The notes: a model not told the origin generated them from the sequence alone. 64,000 nucleotides of DNA from JBBRYB01 sp038238115 (GCA_038238115.1 JBBRYB010000002.1:214399-278398), one strand, 5' to 3'; shown: positions 15,017 through 24,145, numbered from the stretch's first letter. Translations and numbers: made by a program.

Positions 15017-15736
15017 CTATTCGGAGGTGCGGCGCAGGGATTCGCTGAGGCGTTCGGCGGCCGCCAGCACGGCGGGGGCGTGCATCCGACCGGGTTGGCG
15101 GGTCATCCGCTCCAGCGGGCCGGACACGGAGACCGCCGCAATCACCTTGCCGGCCGACGACCGCACGCCCGCGGAGACGGAGGCGACCCCCGCCTCGCGC
15201 TCCCCGACGCTCTGCGCCCATCCGCGACGTCGGATGCTGGACAACGCCGCCGCGTTGAACTTCGCCCCGTGCAGGCCGCGGTGCAGCCGGTCCGGCTCCT
15301 CCCAGGCCAGCAGAATCTGGGCGGCTGAACCGGCGAGCATGCTGAGCTGGCTGCCGACGGGGATGGAGTCGCGCAGACCGGACGGACGCTCGGCGGCGGA
15401 CACGCAGACGCGGAAGTCGCCCTGGCGCCGAAAGAGCTGCGCCGACTCACCGGTGATGTCGCGAAGGCGGGCGAGAACCGGACCCGCGGCCGCGAGCAGC
15501 CGGTCCTCACCGGCGGCTGACGTGAGCTCACCGAGTCGTGGCCCCAGCATGAAGCGACCTTGCAGATCGCGGGCTACCAGCCGATGATGCTCGAGGGCCA
15601 CGGCCAACCGGTGCGCCGTCGGACGGGCCAGCCCCGTGGCCGTCACCAGTCCTGCCAAGGTCGCCGGTCCCGACTCCAGTGCGGAGAGTACGAGAGCGGC
15701 TTTGTCGAGCACGCCGACACCGCTAGAGTTGTCCAT
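15017..15736 (-). CDS. ndgR: IclR-family regulator, NdgR/LtbR type
   Basis: A 239-residue IclR-family repressor with an N-terminal winged HTH (LAGLVTATGLARPTAHRL) and a C-terminal ligand-binding GAF-like domain (about 80-239). The N-terminus MDNSSGVGVLDKAALVLSAL is, as I recall it, nearly invariant in NdgR of Streptomyces, which regulates leuCD and other amino-acid genes; that identity fixes the start at 15736. It is divergent from leuC with only 49 bases between the starts, the arrangement known for NdgR/LtbR. It probably regulates leuCD and itself. Confidence 0.92.
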   Translation of the reverse strand: MDNSSGVGVLDKAALVLSALESGPATLAGLVTATGLARPTAHRLAVALEHHRLVARDLQGRFMLGPRLGELTSAAGEDRLLAAAGPVLARLRDITGESAQLFRRQGDFRVCVSAAERPSGLRDSIPVGSQLSMLAGSAAQILLAWEEPDRLHRGLHGAKFNAAALSSIRRRGWAQSVGEREAGVASVSAGVRSSAGKVIAAVSVSGPLERMTRQPGRMHAPAVLAAAERLSESLRRTSE

Positions 15737-15785
15737 ACCCCGATACTGACGTCTCAAATGTTGACATGCAAGTCAGGAGCGCACA
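15737..15785 (+). promoter_or_regulatory. ndgR-leuC intergenic operator/promoter region
   Basis: GTCTCAA-ATG-TTGACAT (15751-15767) is an imperfect palindrome whose core TCAA/TTGA is perfect, a good candidate NdgR site. CGATACT at 15741-15747 could be the leuC -10 region, giving a short leader. AGGAG at 15775-15779 is the leuC ribosome-binding site. All regulation is inferred from the divergent arrangement. Confidence 0.55.
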
Positions 15786-17210
15786 ATGTCGAATAGCTCG
15801 TCGAAGACCTCGAGAACGCTCGCTGAGAAGGTCTGGGACACCCACGTCCTCCGCCACGCGGAAGGAGAGCCCGACCTGCTCTTCATCGACCTTCACCTCG
15901 TCCACGAGGTCACGAGTCCGCAAGCCTTCGAGGGGCTTCGGCTTGCCGGTCGCCAGGTACGCCGCCCGGACCTCACGCTGGCGACCGAGGACCACAACAT
16001 CCCGACACTCGACATCGACAAGCCGATCGCCGACCCGGTATCGCGTGCGCAGGTCGAGGCGCTCAGAACCAATTGTGCCGAGTTCGATGTTCCGCTGTAC
16101 TCGCTCGGCGATGTCGAGCAGGGCATCGTGCACGTCGTGGGCCCGCAGCTCGGTCTCACCCAGCCGGGAATGACCGTGGTCTGCGGAGACTCGCACACGT
16201 CGACGCACGGGGCCTTCGGTGCGCTGGCCTTCGGGATCGGCACGAGCGAGGTCGAGCATGTCCTCGCGACGCAGACCCTGCCGCAGCCTCGGCCGAAGAC
16301 GATGGTGGTCACGGTGTCCGGGACGCTTTCCGAGGGCGTCACCGCCAAGGACCTCGTATTGGCCCTGATCGCCCAAGAAAGCACCGGAGGTGGTCAGGGC
16401 TACGTCGTCGAGTACCGCGGCGAGGCCATCGAGGCGCTGTCGATGGAGGCCCGTATGACGATCTGCAACATGAGCATCGAGTGGGGGGCGAAGGCTGGTC
16501 TCATCGGGCCGGACGAGACCACGTTCGCCTACCTGAAGGGCAGACGCCACGCCCCGACAGGGGCGGACTGGGAGGCCGCCGAGGCACACTGGCGCAGCCT
16601 GGTCACCGAGCCGGGTGCACGTTTCGACAAGGAGGTCTTGATCGACGCCTCCGCGGTGACGCCGTTCGTGACCTGGGGAACCAACCCCGGACAGGGTGTC
16701 GGACTGGGTGAGACCGTGCCGGCACCGGAGGACTTCTCCGACGGGCCCGCCCGCGTCGCCGCGCAGCGAGCGCTCGACTACATGGCGTTGAGCGCAGGCA
16801 CGAACATGCGTGACATCGACATCGACACCGTCTTCGTGGGCTCCTGCACGAACGGTCGGATCGAGGACCTCCGAGCGGCGGCCGATGTGATCAAGGGACG
16901 CAAGGTTGCCGATACCGTACGCATGCTTGTCGTTCCGGGCTCGGTACGCGTGCGGTTGCAGGCCGAGGACGAAGGGCTCGACGTCGTTTTCAAAGAGGCG
17001 GGGGCCGAGTGGCGGGGCGCTGGTTGCTCCATGTGCTTGGGGATGAATCCCGACCAGCTTGCCTCCGGCGAGCGCAGCGCGTCGACATCCAACCGCAACT
17101 TCGAGGGACGGCAGGGCGCAGGTGGCCGCACCCATCTCGTGTCCCCTCTCGTCGCGGCCGCCACGGCCGTTACGGGCCATCTTTCCGCGCCTGCCGACCT
17201 GACGGCCTGA
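15786..17210 (+). CDS. leuC: 3-isopropylmalate dehydratase, large subunit
   Basis: Aconitase-superfamily subunit that, with LeuD, isomerises 2- to 3-isopropylmalate. The 474 residues are of full length. The [4Fe-4S] ligands are visible as GSCTN (about residue 354) and CSMC (about 414-417). GDSHTSTHGAFGALAFGIG is the conserved substrate-site block. AGGAG precedes ATG 15786 by 6 bases. leuD follows after 17 bases, and ndgR is divergent upstream, so this is the first gene of leuCD. Confidence 0.98.
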   Translation: MSNSSSKTSRTLAEKVWDTHVLRHAEGEPDLLFIDLHLVHEVTSPQAFEGLRLAGRQVRRPDLTLATEDHNIPTLDIDKPIADPVSRAQVEALRTNCAEFDVPLYSLGDVEQGIVHVVGPQLGLTQPGMTVVCGDSHTSTHGAFGALAFGIGTSEVEHVLATQTLPQPRPKTMVVTVSGTLSEGVTAKDLVLALIAQESTGGGQGYVVEYRGEAIEALSMEARMTICNMSIEWGAKAGLIGPDETTFAYLKGRRHAPTGADWEAAEAHWRSLVTEPGARFDKEVLIDASAVTPFVTWGTNPGQGVGLGETVPAPEDFSDGPARVAAQRALDYMALSAGTNMRDIDIDTVFVGSCTNGRIEDLRAAADVIKGRKVADTVRMLVVPGSVRVRLQAEDEGLDVVFKEAGAEWRGAGCSMCLGMNPDQLASGERSASTSNRNFEGRQGAGGRTHLVSPLVAAATAVTGHLSAPADLTA

Positions 17211-17227
17211 CACGAAGGTTCGACCCC

Positions 17228-17821
17228 ATGGAGAAGATCACAACCCACACCGGTACGGCGTTGCCCCTGCGTCGCAGCAACGTCGACACCGACCAGATCA
17301 TCCCGGCCGTCTATCTCAAGCGCATCACCCGCTCGGGCTTCGAGGACGGGCTCTTCGCCTCCTGGCGAAGCGACCCTGACTTCGTGCTCAACCGACCAGA
17401 ACACGACGGCGCGAGCATTCTCGTGGCCGGGCCCGACTTCGGCACCGGTTCATCACGCGAGCACGCCGTCTGGGCCCTGATGGACTACGGGTTCAAGGTG
17501 GTCATCAGCCCACGGTTCGGCGACATCTTTCGCGGCAACTCGGGAAAGTCCGGGCTGCTCGCGGCGGCCGTCGACGAGTCCGCAGTCTCTCACCTGTGGG
17601 CGCTCATCGGCGCGGACCCGTCCGCTGCGGTGACCGTTGACCTTGTGGACAAGGAGATAAGGACCGACGGCTTCTCGGCGGGCTTCGAGATTGACGACTA
17701 CACCAGGTGGCGCCTGCTCGAAGGCCTCGATGACATCGGGATCACCTTGGCTCACGCGGACGCCTTTGCAGCGTACGAAAACTCGCGTCCTGCGTTCATG
17801 CCGGTGACTGTTCGACGGTGA
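17228..17821 (+). CDS. leuD: 3-isopropylmalate dehydratase, small subunit
   Basis: The swivel-domain partner of LeuC, 197 residues. DTDQIIPAVYLKRITRSGF (about residues 19-37) and GPDFGTGSSREHAVWAL (about 70-86) are the family signatures for substrate contact. The start ATG 17228 lies in a longer frame running through the leuC end, but family length and the DTDQ motif position favour it. The following 167 bases up to hupB hold no obvious terminator. Confidence 0.98.
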   Translation: MEKITTHTGTALPLRRSNVDTDQIIPAVYLKRITRSGFEDGLFASWRSDPDFVLNRPEHDGASILVAGPDFGTGSSREHAVWALMDYGFKVVISPRFGDIFRGNSGKSGLLAAAVDESAVSHLWALIGADPSAAVTVDLVDKEIRTDGFSAGFEIDDYTRWRLLEGLDDIGITLAHADAFAAYENSRPAFMPVTVRR

Positions 17822-17988
17822 AGTCTGACACGCCCTGAGCCGCTCCTGCGACCTCTCGATCCGAGAAAGGTCAACAAAGGAAGGGCAAGGTGGTGTGTCG
17901 TAGGCGTGTTGCGGCCCTATGGTGAATACCGTCTTTGCTAAACGTCGAGCGAGGGCTCGACATGTCATGGTTCACGAAAGGGAAGTCA

Positions 17989-18642
17989 GTGAACAAGAGC
18001 CAGCTCATCGAGGCACTGTCCAACCACTTCGAAGGCAACAAAAAGGCTGCGCAGCACGCCCTCGAATCCGTCATCGACACGATCAGCCGGGAAGTGGTCA
18101 GGGGCGAGAAGGTCGCCATCACGGGGTTTGGCGCGTTCGAGAAGGTCGTGCGTCCCGCACGCATGGTCCGCAACCCGCGTACGGGGGAACGCACCCGGGC
18201 GAAGAAGACGGCGGTGCCGAAGTTCCGCCCTGGCGCGGACTTGAAGGCGAAGGTCTCAGGAGAGAAGAAGCTCCCGCGGCAGTCGAGTGTCACGGCCAGG
18301 GCGACCGCCTCTGCATCGGGGCGGCCGGCCAAGAAGGCCGCGTCGAAGACGGCGGCGAAGGCCTCCACGTCCACGACGGCGAAGAAGAGTGCGAGCAAGA
18401 CGAGCTCAGCCAAGAAGGCCTCGAGCTCGACAACCGCCAAGAAGAACGCCAGCAAGTCCACCCCCGCCAAGAAGAACGCCAGCAAGACCAGCGCTGCGAA
18501 GAAGTCCGCTGGTGGCGCGGCAACGAAGAAGACGGCGACGGGTTCGGCGACCGCCAGGAAGTCCGCAGCCAAGAAGAGCACCGCCAAGAAGTCGACAGCG
18601 AGGAAGACGACAGGAAAGAAGACGACAGCAAAGAGAAGCTGA
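17989..18642 (+). CDS. hupB: HU-family nucleoid protein with long lysine-rich tail (HupB type)
   Basis: The first 95 residues are a normal HU core: MNKSQLIEALSNHFEG at the start, then ITGFGAFEKVVRPARMVRNP, the DNA-binding beta-arm region. Residues about 96-217 are a low-complexity tail with many AKK, TAKK and SKT repeats, as in mycobacterial and streptomycete HupB/HupS, and should be disordered and strongly basic. GTG 17989 is chosen over upstream in-frame starts because AAAGGGAAG lies just before it and HU begins MNK. A 7-bp hairpin (17944-17961, loop GAGG) lies in the 5' region. The gene ends 2 bases before the convergent cofC stop. Confidence 0.93.
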   Translation: MNKSQLIEALSNHFEGNKKAAQHALESVIDTISREVVRGEKVAITGFGAFEKVVRPARMVRNPRTGERTRAKKTAVPKFRPGADLKAKVSGEKKLPRQSSVTARATASASGRPAKKAASKTAAKASTSTTAKKSASKTSSAKKASSSTTAKKNASKSTPAKKNASKTSAAKKSAGGAATKKTATGSATARKSAAKKSTAKKSTARKTTGKKTTAKRS

Positions 18643-18644
18643 CC

Positions 18645-19298
18645 TCAGCTGGTATGCGCGACTGAGGCGAGGACGCGTGCGCTGTGAATTCCGAGCCCGA
18701 GCCGCATCGCGTCACTGAGGTCGTCCTCGGTGTCGACGTCTTGACGGAGGCCGTCGATTCTGTCCGGGTCGACTTCGGTGGCACCGAGCGCCCGGTGCGC
18801 CGCACGGGAGTTGGGTCCGAAGCGCGGTGACCAGGCCGCCCGGGCGTCGGCCGCCAGCATCGTGGTGCCGGTTCCGGCGGCGTCGGCGACGAACCAGGTC
18901 GGCAGCTGGTGGCCCGCCTCGAACGCAGACGTCAGGTCGCTGGGCCGCAGGGCCGGAAGGTCGGACGACAAGGCGGCCACGGATGTCGCCGGGTCCGCAC
19001 GCCGGACCTGGTTGACGGCGTACACCAGTGCAGGGTTCTGCCCCGCGTCCGGCTTGTCGGGCACGACCTCCGCACCCGCCTCGGAGAACACGGTGGAGTA
19101 CGGGTCATTCGTCACCACCACAACGCGGACGACGCGTGAGCAGCAGAGCGCCGCGGTGATCGTGTCGAGGGCGAACGCGACGGCCAGATCACGCCGAAGG
19201 CCGGCCGAAAGGCCGCGGAGTCGGGTCTTCGCAAGCGTGGTTTGCTTGACCGGGATGATGACGGCCCACCGGGGCTGGTCAGTCGAGTGCGTGGGCAT
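18645..19298 (-). CDS. cofC: 2-phospho-L-lactate/phosphoenolpyruvate guanylyltransferase
   Basis: Nucleotidyltransferase (CofC/FbiD family) that activates the phosphorylated three-carbon unit with GTP in coenzyme F420 synthesis. WAVIIPVKQTTLAKTRL at the N-terminus holds the nucleotide-binding signature, VVTNDPYSTV and AALSSDLPAL (the acidic metal site) follow. About 217 residues from ATG 19298, which has AGGA 10 bases upstream; an in-frame GTG at 19316 would add six residues. It is convergent with hupB. Its presence fits the F420/PPOX-type gene at 10.8 kb. Confidence 0.88.
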   Translation of the reverse strand: MPTHSTDQPRWAVIIPVKQTTLAKTRLRGLSAGLRRDLAVAFALDTITAALCCSRVVRVVVVTNDPYSTVFSEAGAEVVPDKPDAGQNPALVYAVNQVRRADPATSVAALSSDLPALRPSDLTSAFEAGHQLPTWFVADAAGTGTTMLAADARAAWSPRFGPNSRAAHRALGATEVDPDRIDGLRQDVDTEDDLSDAMRLGLGIHSARVLASVAHTS

Positions 19299-19386
19299 CA
19301 CCGTCGATCCTGCCACCTGCTCGACATCATGCGTGCAGTAGACGACACTGGCTGCCTGCTAGCCGCGGGAGGACAGGGGAGGCACA

Positions 19387-20178
19387 GTGGTGGGACGCAA
19401 GCGTGGGTGGGCCTTCGGGCTCTGCGCGAACGTCCTTCGCCGACCGCTGATGGTGCTCACGAAGCGCGACTGGCACGGGGGCCACCGGATTCCGTCTGTT
19501 GGTGGTTGCGTGCTCGCGGTGAACCACGTTTCAGAGTTCGACCCGGTTCCGTTCGGCCACTTCGTCTACGACAATGGACGGTTGCCCCGCTTCCTCGGCA
19601 AGGCCGAAGTCTTCAGGGTTCCGGTCGCGGGCAAGATTCTGCTCAGTGCCGGTCAGATTCCGGTGTACCGCAAGAGCCTCGACGCGGCCAAGGCCTTCAG
19701 CGCGGCGGTGGCCGCCGTGGAGAGCGGGGAGTGCGTGATCGTCTATCCCGAGGGGACGATCTCGCGTGACCCTGGGCTGTGGCCGATGGTCGGCAGGACG
19801 GGCGCCGCCCGAATCGCCTTGTCCACCGGTTGCCCGGTGATCCCGTGCGCCCAATGGGGCCCTCACGAGGTCCTGGCTCCCTATGGCCGCAGGCCGCATT
19901 TGTTGCCACGCAAGGTGATGCATATCAGGGCAGGGGATCCGGTCGATCTGTCTGACTTGGCGAGCCAGCCGGTCACATCGGCGACCCTGCTAGCCGCCAC
20001 GGACCGGATCATGGACGCCATCACGCTGCAGCTCGAACAGATCAGGCGAGCCAAGGCCCCGTCCCAACGCTTCGACCCGCGAGCCGAGGGGGTCGCCGAG
20101 ATCGGCAACCCCAACAACCCGCGGAACAAGCACATCCCCCCGCCACGGACCACTGACCCCGATGAGGAGACCGCGTGA
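19387..20178 (+). CDS. plsC: 1-acyl-sn-glycerol-3-phosphate acyltransferase (PlsC family)
   Basis: Membrane-associated acyltransferase of phosphatidic acid synthesis. The catalytic NHxxxxD block is NHVSEFD (about residues 46-52), and VYPEGTISRD (about 118-127) is the acyl-acceptor phosphate site. A short hydrophobic N-terminal stretch is present. The C-terminal 40 residues are a charged, proline-rich tail (KHIPPPRTTDPDEE). GTG 19387 follows a GGGAGG site. The stop overlaps the gpsA start by 4 bases, so the lysophosphatidic acid acyltransferase and the glycerol-3-phosphate-making dehydrogenase are coupled. Confidence 0.92.
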   Translation: MVGRKRGWAFGLCANVLRRPLMVLTKRDWHGGHRIPSVGGCVLAVNHVSEFDPVPFGHFVYDNGRLPRFLGKAEVFRVPVAGKILLSAGQIPVYRKSLDAAKAFSAAVAAVESGECVIVYPEGTISRDPGLWPMVGRTGAARIALSTGCPVIPCAQWGPHEVLAPYGRRPHLLPRKVMHIRAGDPVDLSDLASQPVTSATLLAATDRIMDAITLQLEQIRRAKAPSQRFDPRAEGVAEIGNPNNPRNKHIPPPRTTDPDEETA

Positions 20179-21179
20179 GCAAGGTCGCGGTCTTCGGCTC
20201 GGGTTCATGGGGTACGGCGTTCTCGCTGGTGCTCACCGATGCTGGCAACGAGGTCGTGATGTGGGCGCGCCGGCAGGAGCTGAGCGACGCGATCAACCGG
20301 CATCACGAGAACACCGACTACCTGCCAGGGGTCCGCCTTCCCGCGTCCGTCACCGCCACACATGAGCCACAGGAGGCCCTGTCTGGCGCCACCGTTGTCG
20401 TGCTCGCCGTCCCTTCGCAGTCGCTTCGCTCAAACCTGGAGCACTGGGCGAGCCACATCCCGGGCGACGCGGTGTTGCTGAGCCTGATGAAGGGCGTCGA
20501 GCTCGGCACGGCCAAGAGGATGAGCGAGGTCATCGAGGAGGTAGCCGGCATCGGCGATGACCGGGTCGCCGTCTTGACGGGTCCCAACCTGTCACGCGAG
20601 ATCGCCGGTCGCCAGCCAGCCGCTTCGGTGATCGCCTGTGCCGACGAGTCGGTGGGCCAGCAGCTGCAGGCCACCTGCCACAGTCCCGCTTTTCGGCCCT
20701 ACACCAACACCGACGTGGTGGGCTGCGAGCTGGGCGGAGCGACGAAGAACGTCATCGCCTTGGCCGTCGGGATGGCGATCGGCCTCGGCTTCGGCGACAA
20801 CACGACGGCCACGGTGATCACACGTGGCTTGGCGGAGACCGCCCGGCTGGGCGCGGCGCTCGGCGCCGACCCGTACACGTTCTCGGGTCTCGCGGGTCTG
20901 GGCGACCTCGTGGCCACCTGCTCGTCACCCCTGTCGCGCAACCGCGCGTTCGGCGAGCGGCTGGGTCAGGGGTCGAGTGTCGACTCCATCGCCGCCTCGA
21001 CCCGGCAGGTGGCCGAAGGCGTCAAGTCGTGTGAGTCCATCCGAGACCTCGCCCTGCGTAACGGTGTCGAGATGCCGATCGTCGAGGCCGTGGCGGCGCT
21101 CGTGCGCGGCGAGCTGAGCCCCCACGAGCTGCTCCAACACCTGGTCTCCCGGGCCGCCAAACCGGAGCGCGTCCCCTGA
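20175..21179 (+). CDS. gpsA: NAD(P)-dependent glycerol-3-phosphate dehydrogenase
   Basis: Reduces dihydroxyacetone phosphate to sn-glycerol-3-phosphate for phospholipid synthesis. The 334-residue protein begins with the Rossmann motif VAVFGSGSWGTAFS. GGATKNVIALAVGMAIGLG (about residue 187 on) carries the catalytic lysine and the GpsA signature. The GTG start overlaps the plsC stop. In many actinobacteria gpsA is followed by a PLP gene and ddl, as here, although that next gene is on the other strand. Confidence 0.97.
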   Translation: MSKVAVFGSGSWGTAFSLVLTDAGNEVVMWARRQELSDAINRHHENTDYLPGVRLPASVTATHEPQEALSGATVVVLAVPSQSLRSNLEHWASHIPGDAVLLSLMKGVELGTAKRMSEVIEEVAGIGDDRVAVLTGPNLSREIAGRQPAASVIACADESVGQQLQATCHSPAFRPYTNTDVVGCELGGATKNVIALAVGMAIGLGFGDNTTATVITRGLAETARLGAALGADPYTFSGLAGLGDLVATCSSPLSRNRAFGERLGQGSSVDSIAASTRQVAEGVKSCESIRDLALRNGVEMPIVEAVAALVRGELSPHELLQHLVSRAAKPERVP

Positions 21180-21212
21180 CGGGGCGAGCCGACGACCCCC
21201 CGCATGGCACGG

Positions 21213-22304
21213 TCACGGGTCCAGGGGTACGGCGCCGAGGGCCTGGGACAGGTCTCGCCAGAGGTCGTCGACGTCCTCCACGCCGACGCTGAGCCGGATC
21301 AGCCCGTCGGGGATGGTCGTCGGCTCACTCGCCCAGCGGCGCCGCCTCTCCAGCGACGACTCGACGCCGCCCAGACTCGTCGCGTGCACCCAGAGCCGCG
21401 TGGTGCAGGTGACCAGCTCCGCGGGCACGGCGCCGCCGACGATCTCGATGGCGATGATCGCACCGAACCCCGGATAGCGGACCCGCTCGACCGCCGAGTG
21501 GGACGCCAGCCGACGTACAAGCTCGTGCGCGTTGGCCGTCGCACGCTCGACGCGCAGGTGCAGGGTGCGCAGCCCACGCAGTCCGAGCCAGGCCTCCAGC
21601 GTGCCGGGCAGCGCGCCGACGGTACGCCGCTTCTCGTCGACAGCACGGAAGATCGAGTCGTCGGCGGTGACCACGAGCCCGACCAGAGCGTCAGAGTGGC
21701 CGGCGATGAACTTCGTACCGGAGTGCACCACGACGTCGGCGCCGAGCTTGAGCGGCTGTTGCACCATCGGCGTCGCGAACGTGTTGTCCACGACGACCCG
21801 AGCCCCTGCGTCGTGTGCTGCCGCGCACAACAGCTCGATCTCCGCCACCTCGAGCGCAGGGTTGGTCGGGGACTCGATCCACAGCAGGGCGACCTCGTCG
21901 CTCAGCTCCGACCTGACCTGCTCCGTGTCGTCGATGTCGACGAGCACGACCCGCACGAGTCCGCGCTGTTCGAGTCCGGCCAGCTGCACCAAGGTGCCCT
22001 GGTAGCAGTGCCGCGCCGCGACCACCGTCTCGCCCGGTGCGACCAGGTCGAGCACCGTGGCGATCGCGGCCATACCAGAGGCAAACGACAGCGCCCTCCC
22101 GCCCTCGAGCGCCCCGACCGCCGCCTCGAACGCCTCCCAGGTCGCGTTACCGTAGCGGCCGTACTCGACCTCGCCTCCGGCCACGTAGGTGGACGCCATC
22201 ACGAGCGGAGTGTTCAGCGGCTCGTCGGGCTCCCGCGCTGGCCGTCCCGCCTTGACCGCGACGGTGTCGGGACTGAGTGGGCGCATGTCGTCGTGTGCAG
22301 TCAT
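21213..22304 (-). CDS. Cys/Met-metabolism PLP-dependent enzyme (cystathionine synthase/lyase-like)
   Basis: A fold-type I PLP enzyme of the gamma-family, 363 residues. VVVHSGTKFIAGHSDALVG contains the PLP lysine, VVDNTFATPMVQQPL the cofactor Asp block, and SFASGMAAIATVL the phosphate-binding region. The family spans cystathionine gamma-synthase, gamma-lyase and O-acetylhomoserine sulfhydrylases, and sequence alone does not decide. ATG 22304 is taken because the family N-terminus (LSPDTVAVKAGRP) follows; an ATG at 22313 would add three residues. It is divergent from ddl with 34 bases between the starts. Confidence 0.85.
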   Translation of the reverse strand: MTAHDDMRPLSPDTVAVKAGRPAREPDEPLNTPLVMASTYVAGGEVEYGRYGNATWEAFEAAVGALEGGRALSFASGMAAIATVLDLVAPGETVVAARHCYQGTLVQLAGLEQRGLVRVVLVDIDDTEQVRSELSDEVALLWIESPTNPALEVAEIELLCAAAHDAGARVVVDNTFATPMVQQPLKLGADVVVHSGTKFIAGHSDALVGLVVTADDSIFRAVDEKRRTVGALPGTLEAWLGLRGLRTLHLRVERATANAHELVRRLASHSAVERVRYPGFGAIIAIEIVGGAVPAELVTCTTRLWVHATSLGGVESSLERRRRWASEPTTIPDGLIRLSVGVEDVDDLWRDLSQALGAVPLDP

Positions 22305-22338
22305 GCCAGCCATTGTGGAGCAGATAGGCTCCCCGGCC

Positions 22339-23454
22339 ATGGACGCCTCGACCAAACCGCGCATCGCCGTCGTCTTCGGCGGCCGCTCACGCGAACATGC
22401 CGTGTCCTGCGCGACCGCCGCCAGCGTGCTCGAGGTGATCGACCGGGACAGGTACGACGTCGTGCCGATCGGCATCAGCGTCGACGGCAAATGGGTGCTC
22501 GAGTCGGCGGACCCCGACCGGCTCGCGCTGGCGGCCGACCACATCCCCCACGTAGACGCCACCGCGACGGCCGTCGTGGTGAGCAACGACCCGGCCCGCA
22601 GGGAGATCGTCGTGGTGGACGCCGGGCCGGCGGCGCCCCTGCTCGGCAGCGTTGATGTCGTGTTTCCGCTATTGCACGGCCCGTGGGGCGAGGACGGAAC
22701 GATCCAGGGGCTGTTGGAGATCGCTGGGATCCGCTACGTCGGCTCCGGTGTGCTCGCCTCGGCCGTCGGCATGGACAAGCACTACATGAAGGTCGTGCTG
22801 GCCGCCTCAGGCCTGCCCGTGACGTCGTACGCCGTCATCACGCCACGCCAGTGGGAGACGGACCCCACTGCCTGCCGCGAGTCGGTGGAGGCGCTGTGTT
22901 ACCCCGTCTTCGTCAAGCCCGCGCGCGGCGGGTCGAGCCTCGGCATCAGCAAGGTGCACGACCGATCGGCCCTCGACGCCGCCGTCGAGCATGCCCGTGA
23001 GTTCGACCCGAAGGTGCTCGTCGAGGCTGCCGCCGGTCACGCCCGCGAGGTGGAGTGTGGCGTCCTGCAGCGCCCTGACGGAGGCGCCGACGCCAGCGTG
23101 GTGGCCGAGATCACCGACTACGGCGACCACGAGTTCTACGACTTCGCGGCCAAGTATCTGGGTGAGGAAGGGGTCACCCTGGAGGTGCCGGCGCGACTGC
23201 CTCCCGGTGTCGAGGCCGAGATCCAACGGATGTCGGTTGCCGCGTTCGAGGCCCTGGGCTGCGAGGGGCTGGCTCGCGTGGACTTCTTCCTCGCCCAGGA
23301 CGGCCGCCTGACCATCAACGAGCTCAACACCATGCCGGGCTTTACCCCGTCGTCGATGTACCCGCGGATGTGGGCCGCCGCCGGCGTCGACTATCCCGAT
23401 CTCGTCAGCCGGCTGATCGAGCTGGCGATGCAGCGAAGCGACGGCCTGCGCTGA
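22339..23454 (+). CDS. ddl: D-alanine--D-alanine ligase
   Basis: ATP-grasp ligase making the D-Ala-D-Ala dipeptide of peptidoglycan. The N-terminal domain has VVFGGRSREHAVSCATA (about residues 10-26). ATP-grasp blocks are visible as FPLLHGPWGEDGTIQG, PVFVKPARGGSSLGISKV and the metal/ATP site LTINELNTMPGFTPSSMYP. Full length at 371 residues, with the start ATG 22339 close to the divergent PLP gene. Downstream lies a triple 21-bp repeat. Confidence 0.96.
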   Translation: MDASTKPRIAVVFGGRSREHAVSCATAASVLEVIDRDRYDVVPIGISVDGKWVLESADPDRLALAADHIPHVDATATAVVVSNDPARREIVVVDAGPAAPLLGSVDVVFPLLHGPWGEDGTIQGLLEIAGIRYVGSGVLASAVGMDKHYMKVVLAASGLPVTSYAVITPRQWETDPTACRESVEALCYPVFVKPARGGSSLGISKVHDRSALDAAVEHAREFDPKVLVEAAAGHAREVECGVLQRPDGGADASVVAEITDYGDHEFYDFAAKYLGEEGVTLEVPARLPPGVEAEIQRMSVAAFEALGCEGLARVDFFLAQDGRLTINELNTMPGFTPSSMYPRMWAAAGVDYPDLVSRLIELAMQRSDGLR

Positions 23455-23463
23455 CACCCCCCT

Positions 23464-23526
23464 CGGCCGAGCGGTCAGCAAATCCGGCCGAGGGGTCAGC
23501 AAATCCGGGCCGAGGGTCAGCATGTT
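23464..23526. repeat. Three tandem 21-bp repeats after ddl
   Basis: Three consecutive 21-base units share GGCCGAG then GGTCAGCA; the first two differ by one base (C/G at unit position 9) and the third diverges at its end. Period and the GCCGAGG...CAG layout recall the 21-bp repeats at 27.7, 28.7 and 44.9 kb. Confidence 0.8.
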
Positions 23527-23606
23527 GAGGTGACCGAACGCGGACTTGACCCCCGTGGCGGGACAATGTGACTCCTCGGCGGGAGGGCATGGGTGGGAGT
23601 TGGGAG

Positions 23607-24137
23607 CTACACGCAGGGATGCAGTTCTCTGGTCGCGGCGGAGATGGCGTCGGCAAGATCGACGAGCGGGTCGGCTTGCGGTTGGTAGTCGCTAGGAACC
23701 ACGACGTCGACGTACGCCGAGCGGCCGATCGTAGTGAACTCCAGGTCGGTGACGACGGGCCGAGCCGGGTCGACCTCGCGCCCGTCGTGGGTAGCCAACC
23801 AGCCGATGCCGTCGACAGCGAAGCACAGCGAGGTTCGTTTCAGCGCCGCCGGCTTGTCGACGCCGCACCTCAAGACGATGGCCGGGTCACCCCATGCCGC
23901 CACCAGCCCACCGGCAGCGGAGACCTCTCGGCGGTCCTGCCCGTCGACCTGGCTCGGTACGGCGGCAAGCAGGTCGGCGCACTGAGCCGCGACTGCGGGT
24001 GGAGGCGTCGGGAGCGCAACGTCGACCGGGCCAGGACCGGCGCAGCCCGTCGTGAGTACGACCCCGACAACGGCGACCCGCACAACGGCGACCCCCGCCC
24101 GTACCGATGTGAGCCAGCGGTGTCCAGACAGCGACAA
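23607..24137 (-). CDS. DUF3515-family lipoprotein
   Basis: A predicted secreted lipoprotein of 176 residues. VVGVVLTTGCAGPG near residue 30 is a hydrophobic segment ending in a lipobox, so the Cys would be lipidated and the rest extracytoplasmic. The mature part has LRCGVDKPA, CFAVDGIGWLAT and DVVVPSDYQPQADPLVDL, the blocks I associate with actinobacterial DUF3515, usually located near ddl or thiL as here. The start is a TTG at 24137 and is uncertain; later GTG codons would shorten the signal peptide. Function unknown. Confidence 0.75.
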   Translation of the reverse strand: MSLSGHRWLTSVRAGVAVVRVAVVGVVLTTGCAGPGPVDVALPTPPPAVAAQCADLLAAVPSQVDGQDRREVSAAGGLVAAWGDPAIVLRCGVDKPAALKRTSLCFAVDGIGWLATHDGREVDPARPVVTDLEFTTIGRSAYVDVVVPSDYQPQADPLVDLADAISAATRELHPCV

Positions 24138-24145
24138 GCCTGAGG

